Notes: generated by a model not told the origin, from the sequence alone. Shown: positions 6,983 to 14,345, counted from the stretch's first letter. The stretch is 14,372 bases of DNA from an uncultured Collinsella sp. (GCA_900541055.1 UQHZ01000037.1:1-14372); one strand, 5' to 3'. Translations and numbers: made by a program.

Positions 6983-9538
6983 GTGTCTGATCAACAGCAA
7001 GAAAACGAAATAACGACGACGCAAGCCGCTCCCGCTGCACCGGTTGCGTTGGACCAGGTCGCGGCGCCCGCGCAAGCCTCGGCTCCTGAGACGCCTAAGG
7101 CTGCTTCGACGCCTACGCCTTCAGCGGCTGAGAAGGCCGTGCCTGCAACTGGTGAGGAGGCTGCTCCGGCAAAGCCCAAGCGTACGCGCCGCACGGCCAA
7201 GTCTGCTGCTGACGGCGAGGAGGTCACCAAGCCCAAGCGCCGTACCACGCGCACGACGCGCGTCAAGCGCACCGTTGCAGCTGACTCCTCGGAGCCGATT
7301 TCCGATGAGGTCGCGCAGGCGCGTGCGTTGGCGCAGATTAGCGAGGCTCAGGTGGTGCGCGCCCGCCGTCGTGCTGCCGAGCGCGAGGCCGCGGCTCTGA
7401 CCGAGCTTGCAGCTCCGTCTGTGCCCGAGACACCTGCCGCCGACCAGCCGACCGAGAAGCCGGCACCGCGCACACGCCGTCGCACGGCTGCTAAGGCCGA
7501 GCAGGTTGCCGATCAGGTAACCCTCGAGCTCACCGAGGCTTCGGTTCGTTCCGCGGCAGGGGAGGGCGCATCGCCTGCTGAGTCCGCTGCGCCTGTCGAG
7601 GCCAGCGAAGTTCCCGTTGTCGATCCGGCTTTGCGCCCGCACCGTCGCGGTCGCAAGCCCAAGGCCTTCGTCGAGGCAGAGAAGGCCGCAGCCGCAGCTG
7701 CAGCCGCTCGGGATGCTGCGGCGACCGCCGAGTCTGCAACCGCTGCCGATGCACCCGTCCAGGATGCTACGACTTCCGAGGCCGCTCCCGCCGATGTCGA
7801 GCCCGCCGACGTCCGTCCTGGTCGCAGCCATCGTACTGCTGCTAAGCGCACGTCCAAGGCCAAGACTGCCAAGAAGGGTGCGTCCGAGGATTCCGCCGAG
7901 ACGACCGCCGATGCATCGACTGATGCCGCCGAGCCCCAAGACGTCGAACAGTCTGCGTCCGAGAAGCCCAAGCGCGGTCGTAAGAAGTCCGCTAAGGCCA
8001 AGGCGTCCGAGCAGCAGGCCGAGGCCGAGCTGCAGGGCGATTCCAAGGCCGAGGCCAGCGATGATACTGCGGCTAACGCCGATGCCGCCGCAACCGATGG
8101 CGCCGCGCCCGCCGAGGCCGAAGACGGCGCTCGCCCCAACCGTCGCCAGCACAAGCGCAACGACGAGCGCAACGAGCGCAAGGACGAGCGCAACAACGAC
8201 CGCCGCAACCGCCAGCGCGACCGCAAGCAGCGCAACAAGGAGCGCAACGCCGCCCCCACCGAGCCCACGCTTTCACGCGAGGAGCTTGCGGCCATGAAGG
8301 TCGCCGAGCTGCGCGAGAAGGCAAAAGAGTTCGAGATCGAGACGACCGGCAAGAAGAAGGCCGAGCTTGTCGAGGAGATCTACACGACCGCCGCGAAGGC
8401 CGAGGGCTTCCGCGATATTAAGGGCATCCTGCAGATTCGCCCGGACGGCTCCGGCATCATCCATGCCCACGGTTACATGAAGTCCAATGAAGACGCCTTC
8501 GTCCCCGCTTACCTCATCCGCTCCGCACGCCTGCGCACGGGTGATGTCATCGAGGGTTCGCTGCGCCCCTCGCGCGGCGGCGACAAGCGAGCCGGCCTCG
8601 CCAAGATCACGACCGTTAACGGCATGGATCCCGAGCAGATCCGCAACCGCCCCAAGTTCGGCGACCTTACCCCGGTCTATCCCAACGAGCCGCTGCGCAT
8701 GGAGCACGGCAAGGATTCCATCACCGGTCGCGCCATCGATATCGTGTCGCCGATTGGCAAGGGCCAGCGTGGCCTGATCGTGTCGCCGCCCAAGGCCGGC
8801 AAGACAACGATCCTTAAGAAGATCTGCCAGTCCATCTCGATCAACAACCCCGAGGTGCACCTCATTTGTCTGCTCGTCGACGAGCGCCCCGAAGAGGTCA
8901 CCGATATGCAGCGCTCCATTAAGGGCGAGGTCGTGGCCTCGACCTTCGATATGCCCGCCGACAACCACACCCGCGTGGCCGAGCTCGTCATCGAGCGTGC
9001 CAAGCGCATTGTGGAGCTGGGCGGCGATGTCGTGGTGGTGCTCGACTCCATCACGCGTCTTGCCCGCGCCTACAATCTGGCGGCACCCGCCTCGGGCCGC
9101 ATCCTTTCGGGCGGCGTCGATTCGGCAGCCCTCTACCCGCCCAAGCGCTTCCTGGGTGCAGCCCGCAATATCGAAAACGGCGGCTCGCTCACCATCCTCG
9201 CCTCCGCCCTTATCGACACCGGCTCCAAGATGGATGAGGTCATCTTTGAGGAGTTCAAGGGCACCGGCAACATGGAACTCAAGCTCGACCGCGACCTCGC
9301 CGACCGTCGCATCTTCCCGGCCATCGACCCCGTTGCCTCCGGTACGCGCAACGAGGACCTGCTGGTCGACGAGCAGATGCGCCCGTTTGTCTTCGGCCTG
9401 CGTCGCATTCTCGCCGGCATGAACAACACCGAGCGCGCGGCGGCGTCGTTTATTAAGGGCCTTAAGGGCACCAACACCAATCAGGAGTTCTTGGTGCGTT
9501 CGGCCAAAAAGCACAGCGACTACGAGCAGACGTTTTAG
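6983..9538 (+). CDS. rho: Transcription termination factor Rho with a long disordered N-terminal extension
   Basis: Hexameric RNA-dependent ATPase/helicase that releases transcripts from RNA polymerase. It is 851 residues, about twice the E. coli protein. Residues 1-430 are low complexity: Ala/Glu-rich with basic AT-hook-like patches (PKRTRR 65-70, RRGRKPK 221-227, KPKRGRKK 328-335), then an Arg/Asn/Asp-rich basic stretch at 386-422. The Rho_N helical domain spans about 430-470 and the RNA-binding cold-shock domain about 475-550, with RPDGSGIIH at 486-494. The ATPase has Walker A SPPKAGKTT (601-609), LVDERPEEV (631-639), the Walker B region VVVVLDS (683-689) and the R-loop region DTGSKMDEVIFEEFKGTG (745-762). 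The start is GTG 6983, with only a weak AAAGTTGAG ahead. No better start exists before the conserved domains. Single-gene unit, terminator at 9580-9610. Confidence 0.97.
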   Translation: MSDQQQENEITTTQAAPAAPVALDQVAAPAQASAPETPKAASTPTPSAAEKAVPATGEEAAPAKPKRTRRTAKSAADGEEVTKPKRRTTRTTRVKRTVAADSSEPISDEVAQARALAQISEAQVVRARRRAAEREAAALTELAAPSVPETPAADQPTEKPAPRTRRRTAAKAEQVADQVTLELTEASVRSAAGEGASPAESAAPVEASEVPVVDPALRPHRRGRKPKAFVEAEKAAAAAAAARDAAATAESATAADAPVQDATTSEAAPADVEPADVRPGRSHRTAAKRTSKAKTAKKGASEDSAETTADASTDAAEPQDVEQSASEKPKRGRKKSAKAKASEQQAEAELQGDSKAEASDDTAANADAAATDGAAPAEAEDGARPNRRQHKRNDERNERKDERNNDRRNRQRDRKQRNKERNAAPTEPTLSREELAAMKVAELREKAKEFEIETTGKKKAELVEEIYTTAAKAEGFRDIKGILQIRPDGSGIIHAHGYMKSNEDAFVPAYLIRSARLRTGDVIEGSLRPSRGGDKRAGLAKITTVNGMDPEQIRNRPKFGDLTPVYPNEPLRMEHGKDSITGRAIDIVSPIGKGQRGLIVSPPKAGKTTILKKICQSISINNPEVHLICLLVDERPEEVTDMQRSIKGEVVASTFDMPADNHTRVAELVIERAKRIVELGGDVVVVLDSITRLARAYNLAAPASGRILSGGVDSAALYPPKRFLGAARNIENGGSLTILASALIDTGSKMDEVIFEEFKGTGNMELKLDRDLADRRIFPAIDPVASGTRNEDLLVDEQMRPFVFGLRRILAGMNNTERAAASFIKGLKGTNTNQEFLVRSAKKHSDYEQTF

Positions 9539-9579
9539 ACCAAAAGCCGCACGCTATATCGCCATAAGAGCGGGCAATC

Positions 9580-9610
9580 GGGCCGGGGTTTATGCCCCGG
9601 CCCTTTCTTT
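9580..9610 (+). terminator. Rho-independent terminator of rho
   Basis: A perfect 9-bp GC stem, GGGCCGGGG (9580-9588) with CCCCGGCCC (9595-9603), has a 6-base loop and is followed by TTTCTTT. It lies 41 bases past the rho stop. Confidence 0.9.
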
Positions 9611-9687
9611 ACGGCGCCACTCGGCAACATTTTCTGACCTTATGACCGACAAGCAGCAGTTTTCGAGCCATAATCCGGCCTCATCGC

Positions 9688-9716
9688 TTGCAATCGGAGG
9701 GTCGGTTTCGCATAAT
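9688..9716 (+). promoter_or_regulatory. Promoter of the membrane protein/VanZ unit
   Basis: TTGCAA (9688-9693) and CATAAT (9711-9716) with an ideal 17-base spacer make the best sigma-70-type promoter in the window beside that of the tRNA cluster. The start would be near 9723, leaving a leader of about 130 bases before the gene at 9854. Confidence 0.7.
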
Positions 9717-9744
9717 AACTTTTAAGCTTCGCGACGGAAAACGC

Positions 9745-9796
9745 AGATGAAACGAACCATATACCGTTGCTTTGGGACGCATGTCCCGCTTCATCT
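9745..9796 (+). promoter_or_regulatory. Two-tier hairpin in the leader of the membrane-protein gene
   Basis: AGATGAA (9745-9751) pairs with TTCATCT (9790-9796), enclosing a second stem GGGAC-GCAT-GTCCC (9774-9787). It sits between the proposed transcription start and the gene at 9854, so it may be a structured 5' leader. I do not recognise it as a known riboswitch. Confidence 0.35.
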
Positions 9797-9853
9797 TCTC
9801 TCGCGCAGCCAACTAAATGATGCGATTTGGGTGCTGGAAGATGGGGAGAGCTC

Positions 9854-11254
9854 ATGGCTTCTTCTGATGCAACACAACGAGCAGTCCTTGCCGGACTTTC
9901 CTGTGGGATCGGCCTTGCCGCCCCCGTGGTGATGTATGCCGCGACGTTGCCGTTCTCGTCGGTCAACGAGACGGTTGTCGCGGGCGCGGTTCCCTTTGCC
10001 GTTGGTGCGGTGGCGGGCGTGGGTATCTACGCCGCCTCGCTGGGCATCTCCGAGTATCGTGCCGAGCACGATGGCCGCCTGTTTGAGCCCGATGCCGTGG
10101 GCGGCGCCGCTCAGTTTGGCCGGACCCATAACGAGTTCAAGACCGCCTCGATTCCCGCGCAGCAGCAGGGGGCGGCACCTCAGCCTGCGGTCCCGGCCGA
10201 CCAGGCCAATGCCGCACAGCCCTCTTCCGCATTTCTCTCCGGCCTGACCGGTGCGTTCCAGCACCGCCACGCCGACGATGGCGTTCCCACCATCGCGCGC
10301 GCGGCTAACGCCATGGATGAGGCCGAGGCCTGGTCTATGATCGACAGTATGCTCGATGACGATTCCCCGGTCAGCTGCGATCCCGTGCGTTCGCGCGATG
10401 TCTACCAGGTCGCAATCGACGAGCTCACCAACGGTGGAAAGACCGGTTCTTACAATCGCGATGACATTGCCGCCGCGGCACGCGCCGTGTCTGGCTCCCA
10501 GGCCGCCCCTGCGGGCAGCACGGCGGCTTTCGTGGCACTCGTCGCCAACGCGGCAGCCAATAACGCCTACAGCGCTACCTCGGCGGACGCGAACGCTTCT
10601 GCCGACAATTCGTACGTTGATGAAGCCATGACTGCGGACGAGGAGGCCGTTGCCGCCCGCCGTGCCGCCGAAAGCTCGCTGTGGGGCGCTCCTGCCCAGC
10701 AGCAGGCGGCTGAGGCTGCGCCGTACAATGCAAACCTCGCCAGCATGCCTATCATCTCCGGTGCCGCGGACATCGATCTCGATGACCTCGATGAGCCTGC
10801 AGCCATCACCGCATCGATTGATGCCCAAGATCGCATCGACACCGGCGACCTTCCGGATGCCTCACTCGAGGTTGATGTCCCCATGGCTGATTACTCGGGC
10901 CACGAGGACATGTGGGCCGCCGCCACCGCGATTCTGGATGAGATTGACGAGCCTGCTCCTGTTGCAGCCCCCGCTCCCGTCGCTGCCCCTCAGCCTGCTG
11001 CCCCCGCCTATGTCGGCCGTCACAGCGCTGTGTTCCCCGAGGATACTGCCCGTATCTCGCGCGAGAGCATCGAGCGGGCCGAGGCTATTGCCGCCGGCAT
11101 TATGGAAAACCGTCGTCACGAGCGCGTCAATCAGATCCTCGAGGAGGAGATCGAGCGCCTGCAGTCCTCTACCGCCAAGCGTACGGGCCGTGCCTACCTG
11201 AGCGTTATCGAGGGCGGTACCGCCAGCTTCGCGCCGCTCCGCGCGGAGGCATAA
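9854..11254 (+). CDS. Unrecognised membrane-anchored, acidic, Ala-rich protein
   Basis: 466 residues; I do not recognise the family. Two hydrophobic segments (about 11-32 and 41-63) separated by a short polar turn suggest a hairpin membrane anchor. No cleavable signal peptide is evident. The rest is a long soluble tail: Ala/Asp/Glu-rich and probably disordered from 75 to 385, with short predicted helices at 150-170, a proline/alanine PAPVAAPAPVAAPQPAAP linker around 367-384, and a basic/acidic helical end at 395-440 (RISRESIERAEAIAAGIMEN and an EEEIERLQ heptad-like stretch) that could form a coiled coil. ATG 9854 is used because GGGGAG stands 5 bases upstream; a TTG 27 bases earlier is less likely. 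It is followed 7 bases after its stop by the VanZ-family gene, so the two are probably cotranscribed. Confidence 0.8.
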   Translation: MASSDATQRAVLAGLSCGIGLAAPVVMYAATLPFSSVNETVVAGAVPFAVGAVAGVGIYAASLGISEYRAEHDGRLFEPDAVGGAAQFGRTHNEFKTASIPAQQQGAAPQPAVPADQANAAQPSSAFLSGLTGAFQHRHADDGVPTIARAANAMDEAEAWSMIDSMLDDDSPVSCDPVRSRDVYQVAIDELTNGGKTGSYNRDDIAAAARAVSGSQAAPAGSTAAFVALVANAAANNAYSATSADANASADNSYVDEAMTADEEAVAARRAAESSLWGAPAQQQAAEAAPYNANLASMPIISGAADIDLDDLDEPAAITASIDAQDRIDTGDLPDASLEVDVPMADYSGHEDMWAAATAILDEIDEPAPVAAPAPVAAPQPAAPAYVGRHSAVFPEDTARISRESIERAEAIAAGIMENRRHERVNQILEEEIERLQSSTAKRTGRAYLSVIEGGTASFAPLRAEA

Positions 11255-11261
11255 CTTCTGC

Positions 11262-11711
11262 ATGGTTAAGATCAATCGAAAATGGGCGGTCGTGACCTGC
11301 CTGATGGCGCTCTTGATCTGGGGCAATTCGCTGGTTCCCGGCTCGGGGTCGGGCTCGCTGAGCCTAACGGTCATGGAAGCTATCCGCGGTTTCCTGCACG
11401 GCGTGGGACTTCCATATGAATGGGTGACCAACTTTGTTGTTCGCAAGTGCGCGCATTTTACCGAGTATATGGTGCTCGGCATCTTGGCAACGCACGCCTT
11501 TGATTTTGAGGGCCGGCGCACCTTTGACGTGCTGCTGCCCACGGCGGTGTTCCTGCTGCTGATTCCTTCGATCGACGAGACGATTCAGCTCTTTGTGCCG
11601 GGACGCGCCGGCATGATCACCGATGTGATGATCGACTGCTGTGGAGCGGCAACGGGCGTTGTGCTCCGATATCTACAACGATCGCTCATATGTGCCAAAA
11701 AGGCCGCCTAG
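11262..11711 (+). CDS. VanZ-family membrane protein
   Basis: 149 residues with about four hydrophobic segments (roughly 8-22, 66-80, 88-104, 122-138). The family hallmarks are RKCAHFTEYM at 61-70, DETIQLFVPGR at 105-115 and the acidic TDVMIDCCGA at 120-129. VanZ, first known from the teicoplanin-resistance cluster, is a widespread small membrane family whose exact activity is unclear. No van resistance genes are nearby, so a resistance role should not be assumed. The start overlaps a GGAGG that lies inside the last codons of the upstream gene (11246-11250), which suggests translational coupling. Its final codons and stop form the left arm of the terminator at 11697-11742. Confidence 0.9.
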   Translation: MVKINRKWAVVTCLMALLIWGNSLVPGSGSGSLSLTVMEAIRGFLHGVGLPYEWVTNFVVRKCAHFTEYMVLGILATHAFDFEGRRTFDVLLPTAVFLLLIPSIDETIQLFVPGRAGMITDVMIDCCGAATGVVLRYLQRSLICAKKAA

Positions 11712-11742
11712 GACGTATGCTTGGTGCTAGGCGGCCTTTTTT
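11697..11742. terminator. Bidirectional terminator overlapping the VanZ-family stop codon
   Basis: A perfect 15-bp stem, 11697-11711 with 11727-11741, with A-tract on the left and T-tract on the right. The stop TAG at 11709-11711 is inside the left arm. It serves the plus-strand VanZ unit and, by symmetry, the convergent ROK gene whose stop is 83 bases away. Confidence 0.93.
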
Positions 11743-11759
11743 ATTAGAGGGCTTATATA

Positions 11760-11810
11760 GGGCGTGGTGGCGTCGTTCCGTAGGTTGGATTTGCCGGGCG
11801 CGCCACGCCC
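11760..11810. repeat. Inverted repeat between convergent genes
   Basis: GGGCGTGG (11760-11767) and CCACGCCC (11803-11810) are perfect complements 35 bases apart, just beyond the ROK stop. There is no T-tract. It may fold at the 3' end of the ROK mRNA or be a chance GC-rich repeat. Confidence 0.3.
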
Positions 11811-11824
11811 TGTGGGTGCGTCTG

Positions 11825-12715
11825 TTACTGAAGCGCCTGCGCGCCCAGGGCCAGGCAGCCCATGATGCCCTGCTTGCCCTCAAGGCTGTTGTTGACAATA
11901 TAGGTATCGATGTCGTTGACCTCGGGCGTGACGATATAACCGTTGAGCATCTCGGCGCACTTCTTGCGCGCGAGCGGCACGATGGGGGTGTGGTCGGCCA
12001 CGCCGCCACCGATGATGATCTTTTGCGGCGCGTAGCACAGCGTGTAGGTCATGAGCGCCTGTGCCAGATAGCCTGCGAGCAGGTCCATGGCCTCCGGGTC
12101 ATCGGCCATGTCTCCGGCGCTCTTGCCATCCCAGCGCTTTTTAACGCCGGGGCCGGCGATGAGACCCTCGAGGCAATTGTCGTGGAAGGGGCAGGCGCTG
12201 TGCTCGCCAATGGTGTCGCGCGGGTCGCGCGTGACCAGGATGTGGCCGGCCTCGGGATGCATCATGCCGTGTACGAGCTTACCGCCCGAGAGCACGCCGG
12301 CGCCCACGCCGGTGCCGATGGTCAGATACACAACGTCAGTGAGGCCCTGGGCGCAACCAAAGGTGACCTCGCCCAGGCAGGCGACGTTGACGTCGGTGTC
12401 GTAGCCGCAGGGGATATTGAGCTCGTTTTGGATAGTGCCCAGCAGGTCAAAGTAGCGCCATGCCGTTTTGGGCGTCTCCAGGATCTTGCCGTATTGGGGC
12501 GAGGCAGGGTTGACTGCGGTGGGGCCAAAGGCGCCGATGCCCAGCGCGGCGATGCCCTTGTCGGCAAACCATGCATTGACGGCCTCAACGGTCTCCTGCG
12601 GGGTCGTGGTCGCGATCTGCTCACGCTCCAGGACCGTACCGTCTGCATAGCCCGTGGCGCAGACCATCTTGGTGCCGCCGGCCTCGAGCGCTCCGATAAG
12701 CTGCTGTTCTGCCAT
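11825..12715 (-). CDS. ROK-family sugar kinase, fructokinase-like (ScrK/YdhR type)
   Basis: Probable cytoplasmic sugar kinase making fructose 6-phosphate from fructose and ATP. It is 296 residues, typical of the family. The phosphate-binding start is GALEAGGTK (8-16). The likely catalytic Asp108 sits in YDTDVN (105-110), followed by the glycine-rich GTGVGAG (134-140). The ROK zinc site is complete: His158 in EAGHI, and Cys175, His178 and Cys181 in SACPFHDNCLEG. That ligand pattern together with EAGGTK resembles bacterial fructokinases such as B. subtilis YdhR/GmuE rather than glucokinases, but glucose, mannose or N-acetylglucosamine cannot be excluded. ATG 12715 has GAGAGGA upstream. No sugar transporter or repressor neighbours it. 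Its promoter is proposed at 12754-12781. Confidence 0.9.
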   Translation of the reverse strand: MAEQQLIGALEAGGTKMVCATGYADGTVLEREQIATTTPQETVEAVNAWFADKGIAALGIGAFGPTAVNPASPQYGKILETPKTAWRYFDLLGTIQNELNIPCGYDTDVNVACLGEVTFGCAQGLTDVVYLTIGTGVGAGVLSGGKLVHGMMHPEAGHILVTRDPRDTIGEHSACPFHDNCLEGLIAGPGVKKRWDGKSAGDMADDPEAMDLLAGYLAQALMTYTLCYAPQKIIIGGGVADHTPIVPLARKKCAEMLNGYIVTPEVNDIDTYIVNNSLEGKQGIMGCLALGAQALQ

Positions 12716-12753
12716 AGTATTCCTCTCTCTGGGACGAGTTGCTCCGTGACTAA

Positions 12754-12781
12754 AGTATAGGGCTCTAAACCATTTAAGAAA
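12754..12781 (-). promoter_or_regulatory. Putative promoter of the ROK kinase gene
   Basis: On the minus strand, TATACT (12754-12759) is a strong -10. TTTCTT (12776-12781) lies 16 bases upstream as a weak -35. The proposed -35 lies right next to the terminator of the upstream aminotransferase, so the two genes are separate units. Confidence 0.45.
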
Positions 12782-12785
12782 GCGC

Positions 12786-12831
12786 TATAAAAAGAAGCCT
12801 CGCAACGTGGCGGGCGGTGCGGGGCTTCTTT
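12786..12831 (-). terminator. Terminator of the aminotransferase gene
   Basis: A 13-bp stem, 12791-12803 with 12819-12831 (one G:T pair), closes a 15-base loop. Read on the minus strand it runs into CTTTTTAT, giving a T-tract. It lies 26 bases past the aminotransferase stop. Confidence 0.85.
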
Positions 12832-12856
12832 GGTTGCTTTAGTTGCCGGGCCGTCC

Positions 12857-14038
12857 TTACCCGCGCGGCTTGATTTTATCACGTAGCGACTTGAGGTTCT
12901 CCAGTGCCGCGTTAAGCGTCTCGTCCCGCTTGGCAAAGTGGAAACGAATCAGATGGTTGACGGGCTCGCGGAAGAAGCTCGAGCCGGGCACGGCGCCCAC
13001 GCCCACCTTGGATGCGAGGTCCTCGCAGAATTCGAGGTCGCTGTCATAGCCAAACTCAGAGATGTCCATCATGACGTAGTAGGCGCCCTGCGGCACGTTA
13101 TGCTCAAGACCGATGCTATCGAGCCCCTGGCAGAACAGGTCGCGTTTGGCGGTGTAGAGGTCGAGGACCTCATCGTAATAGCTGTCGTCGAAGTTGAGGG
13201 CGGTGACAACGGCTTCCTGCAGGGGAGCGGCGGCACCCACGGTGAGAAAGTCGTGGACCTTCTTGATGCGCTCGGTGATCTGGGCCGGGGCGATGGTGTA
13301 GCCCAGACGCCAGCCGGTGATGGAGTACGTCTTAGACAGCGAGCTGCAGCTGATGGTTCGCTCGAACATGCCGGGCAGCGTGGCCATGTAGACGTGCTCA
13401 TGGGGCGCGTAGACGATGTGCTCGTAGACTTCGTCGGTGATGCAGTACGCGTCGTACTTTTTGCACAGGTCGGCGATAAAGGTGAGCTCTTCGCGCGTAA
13501 AGACCTTGCCGCAGGGGTTGGAAGGGTTGCACAGGACGATGGCCTTGGGGTCGTTGTCGCGGAAGGCAGCCTCGAGCGCCTCGCGGTCAAAGTCGAATGT
13601 GGGCGGGTTGAGCGGTACATAGATGGGCTCGGCACCCGAGAGAATGGTGTCAGCGCCGTAGTTCTCGTAGAACGGCGAGAAGATGACGACCTTGTCTCCG
13701 GGGTTCGTAACCGTCATCATGGCGGCCATCATGGCCTCGGTGGAGCCGCAGGTGACCACGATATTCTGGTTGGGGTCGATCGGCATGCCCATAAAGTGCT
13801 CCTGTTTGGCGGCGAGCGCCTCGCGCATGGCCTGGGAGCCCCAGGTAATGGAGTACTGGTGGTAGAGCGGCTTGGGGTCGGCGGCGATGGTGCTCAGGCT
13901 GTTGAGCAGCTGCGCCGGAGGATCGAAGTCGGGGAAGCCCTGCGAGAGATTGACGGCATCGTACTTATTGGAGATGCGTGTCATGCGGCGGATGACCGAA
14001 TCGGTAAATGTTGCCGTGCGGTTGGAGAGTTCTTTCAT
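12857..14038 (-). CDS. Class I/II PLP aminotransferase (kynurenine/glutamine/methionine type)
   Basis: PLP-dependent transfer of an amino group from an amino acid to a 2-oxo acid, in the cytoplasm. It is 393 residues, normal for fold-type I subgroup I. Visible: LSQGFPDFDPP at 31-41, typical of kynurenine/glutamine transaminases and the YbdL methionine aminotransferases; Asn174 in NPSNPCG; Asp202 in TDEVYE for the PLP ring nitrogen; the PLP lysine Lys236 in SLSKTYSITGWRLGY; and Arg365 in IRFHFA for the substrate carboxylate. ATG 14038 has AAGGA 6 bases upstream. It is divergent from the tRNA cluster, and its own promoter is not clear. The fold and chemistry are certain. Which amino acids it prefers (methionine, glutamine, aromatic, aspartate) is not readable from the sequence. 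Confidence 0.93.
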   Translation of the reverse strand: MKELSNRTATFTDSVIRRMTRISNKYDAVNLSQGFPDFDPPAQLLNSLSTIAADPKPLYHQYSITWGSQAMREALAAKQEHFMGMPIDPNQNIVVTCGSTEAMMAAMMTVTNPGDKVVIFSPFYENYGADTILSGAEPIYVPLNPPTFDFDREALEAAFRDNDPKAIVLCNPSNPCGKVFTREELTFIADLCKKYDAYCITDEVYEHIVYAPHEHVYMATLPGMFERTISCSSLSKTYSITGWRLGYTIAPAQITERIKKVHDFLTVGAAAPLQEAVVTALNFDDSYYDEVLDLYTAKRDLFCQGLDSIGLEHNVPQGAYYVMMDISEFGYDSDLEFCEDLASKVGVGAVPGSSFFREPVNHLIRFHFAKRDETLNAALENLKSLRDKIKPRG

Positions 14039-14122
14039 GCCGGTCCTTTCGAGGATTTGCAGTGGGGCAAGTTTACTCCTATGGAACCGGTGGGAATTGC
14101 TCGAAACGCGCTCGAAAAACTC

Positions 14123-14141
14123 TTTTCAAAATTCTTGAAAA
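14123..14141. promoter_or_regulatory. AT-rich dyad between aminotransferase gene and tRNA promoter
   Basis: TTTTCAA (14123-14129) and TTGAAAA (14135-14141) are perfect inverted repeats with a 5-base spacer. They lie directly upstream of the tRNA -35 (14149). They could act as an upstream promoter element or an operator for either divergent unit. Confidence 0.35.
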
Positions 14142-14148
14142 TTGGGGC

Positions 14149-14177
14149 TTGCATCGCGTGGCGTTCCTTGCAATAAT
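14149..14177 (+). promoter_or_regulatory. Promoter of the tRNA cluster
   Basis: TTGCAT (14149-14154), a 17-base spacer and AATAAT (14172-14177) form a near-consensus promoter. Transcription would start near 14184, about 20 bases before tRNA-His. Stable RNA promoters are expected to be strong. Confidence 0.7.
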
Positions 14178-14203
14178 AGTCGAGCGCGAAGCGCACAGGA
14201 CAC

Positions 14204-14281
14204 GGTGGGTGTAGCTCAGTTGGCTAGAGCGACGGGTTGTGGTCCCGTAGGTCGAGGGTTCGAGTCCCTTTACCCACCCCA
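14204..14281 (+). tRNA. tRNA-His (anticodon GTG)
   Basis: A complete cloverleaf. The acceptor GTGGGTG (14205-14211) pairs with TACCCAC (14271-14277), with a terminal G:T pair. The D-arm stem GCTC/GAGC, the anticodon arm ACGGG-TTGTGGT-CCCGT and the T-arm GAGGG-TTCGAGT-CCCTT follow. The anticodon GTG reads His codons. G14204 is the extra G-1 that pairs with discriminator C14278, the hallmark of tRNA-His. The CCA tail is encoded at 14279-14281. Confidence 0.96.
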
Positions 14282-14303
14282 GTTCTTGCTTCGTGTTGAT
14301 ATC

Positions 14304-14345
14304 GGGTCGTTAGCTCAGTTGGTAGAGCAGGGGACTCTTAATCCC
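14304..14345 (+). tRNA. tRNA-Lys (anticodon CTT), cut off at the 3' end
   Basis: The acceptor 5' strand (14304-14310), the D arm and the anticodon arm GGGGA-CTCTTAA-TCCC(C) are present, with anticodon CTT for Lys. The sequence changes to adapter at about 14346, so the variable loop, T arm and 3' acceptor are missing. The base at 14346 fits both tRNA and adapter. It sits 22 bases after tRNA-His and is probably cotranscribed with it. The loss is technical, not a broken gene. Confidence 0.92.

Noticed and set aside
7121..8352. Open frames opposite the low-complexity part of rho
   Set aside because: They are Arg/Ser/Ala/Gly-rich translations produced by the repetitive codons of rho, with no start signals or recognisable domains.
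9747..9932. 61-codon frame overlapping the start of the membrane-protein gene
   Set aside because: It has only a poor ribosome site, overlaps the real gene in another frame and sits on the leader hairpin. A regulatory upstream peptide cannot be excluded but is not supported.
11262..11711. Glycopeptide resistance cluster
   Set aside because: Only a VanZ-family protein is present. No vanHAX, vanS/R or related genes lie nearby.
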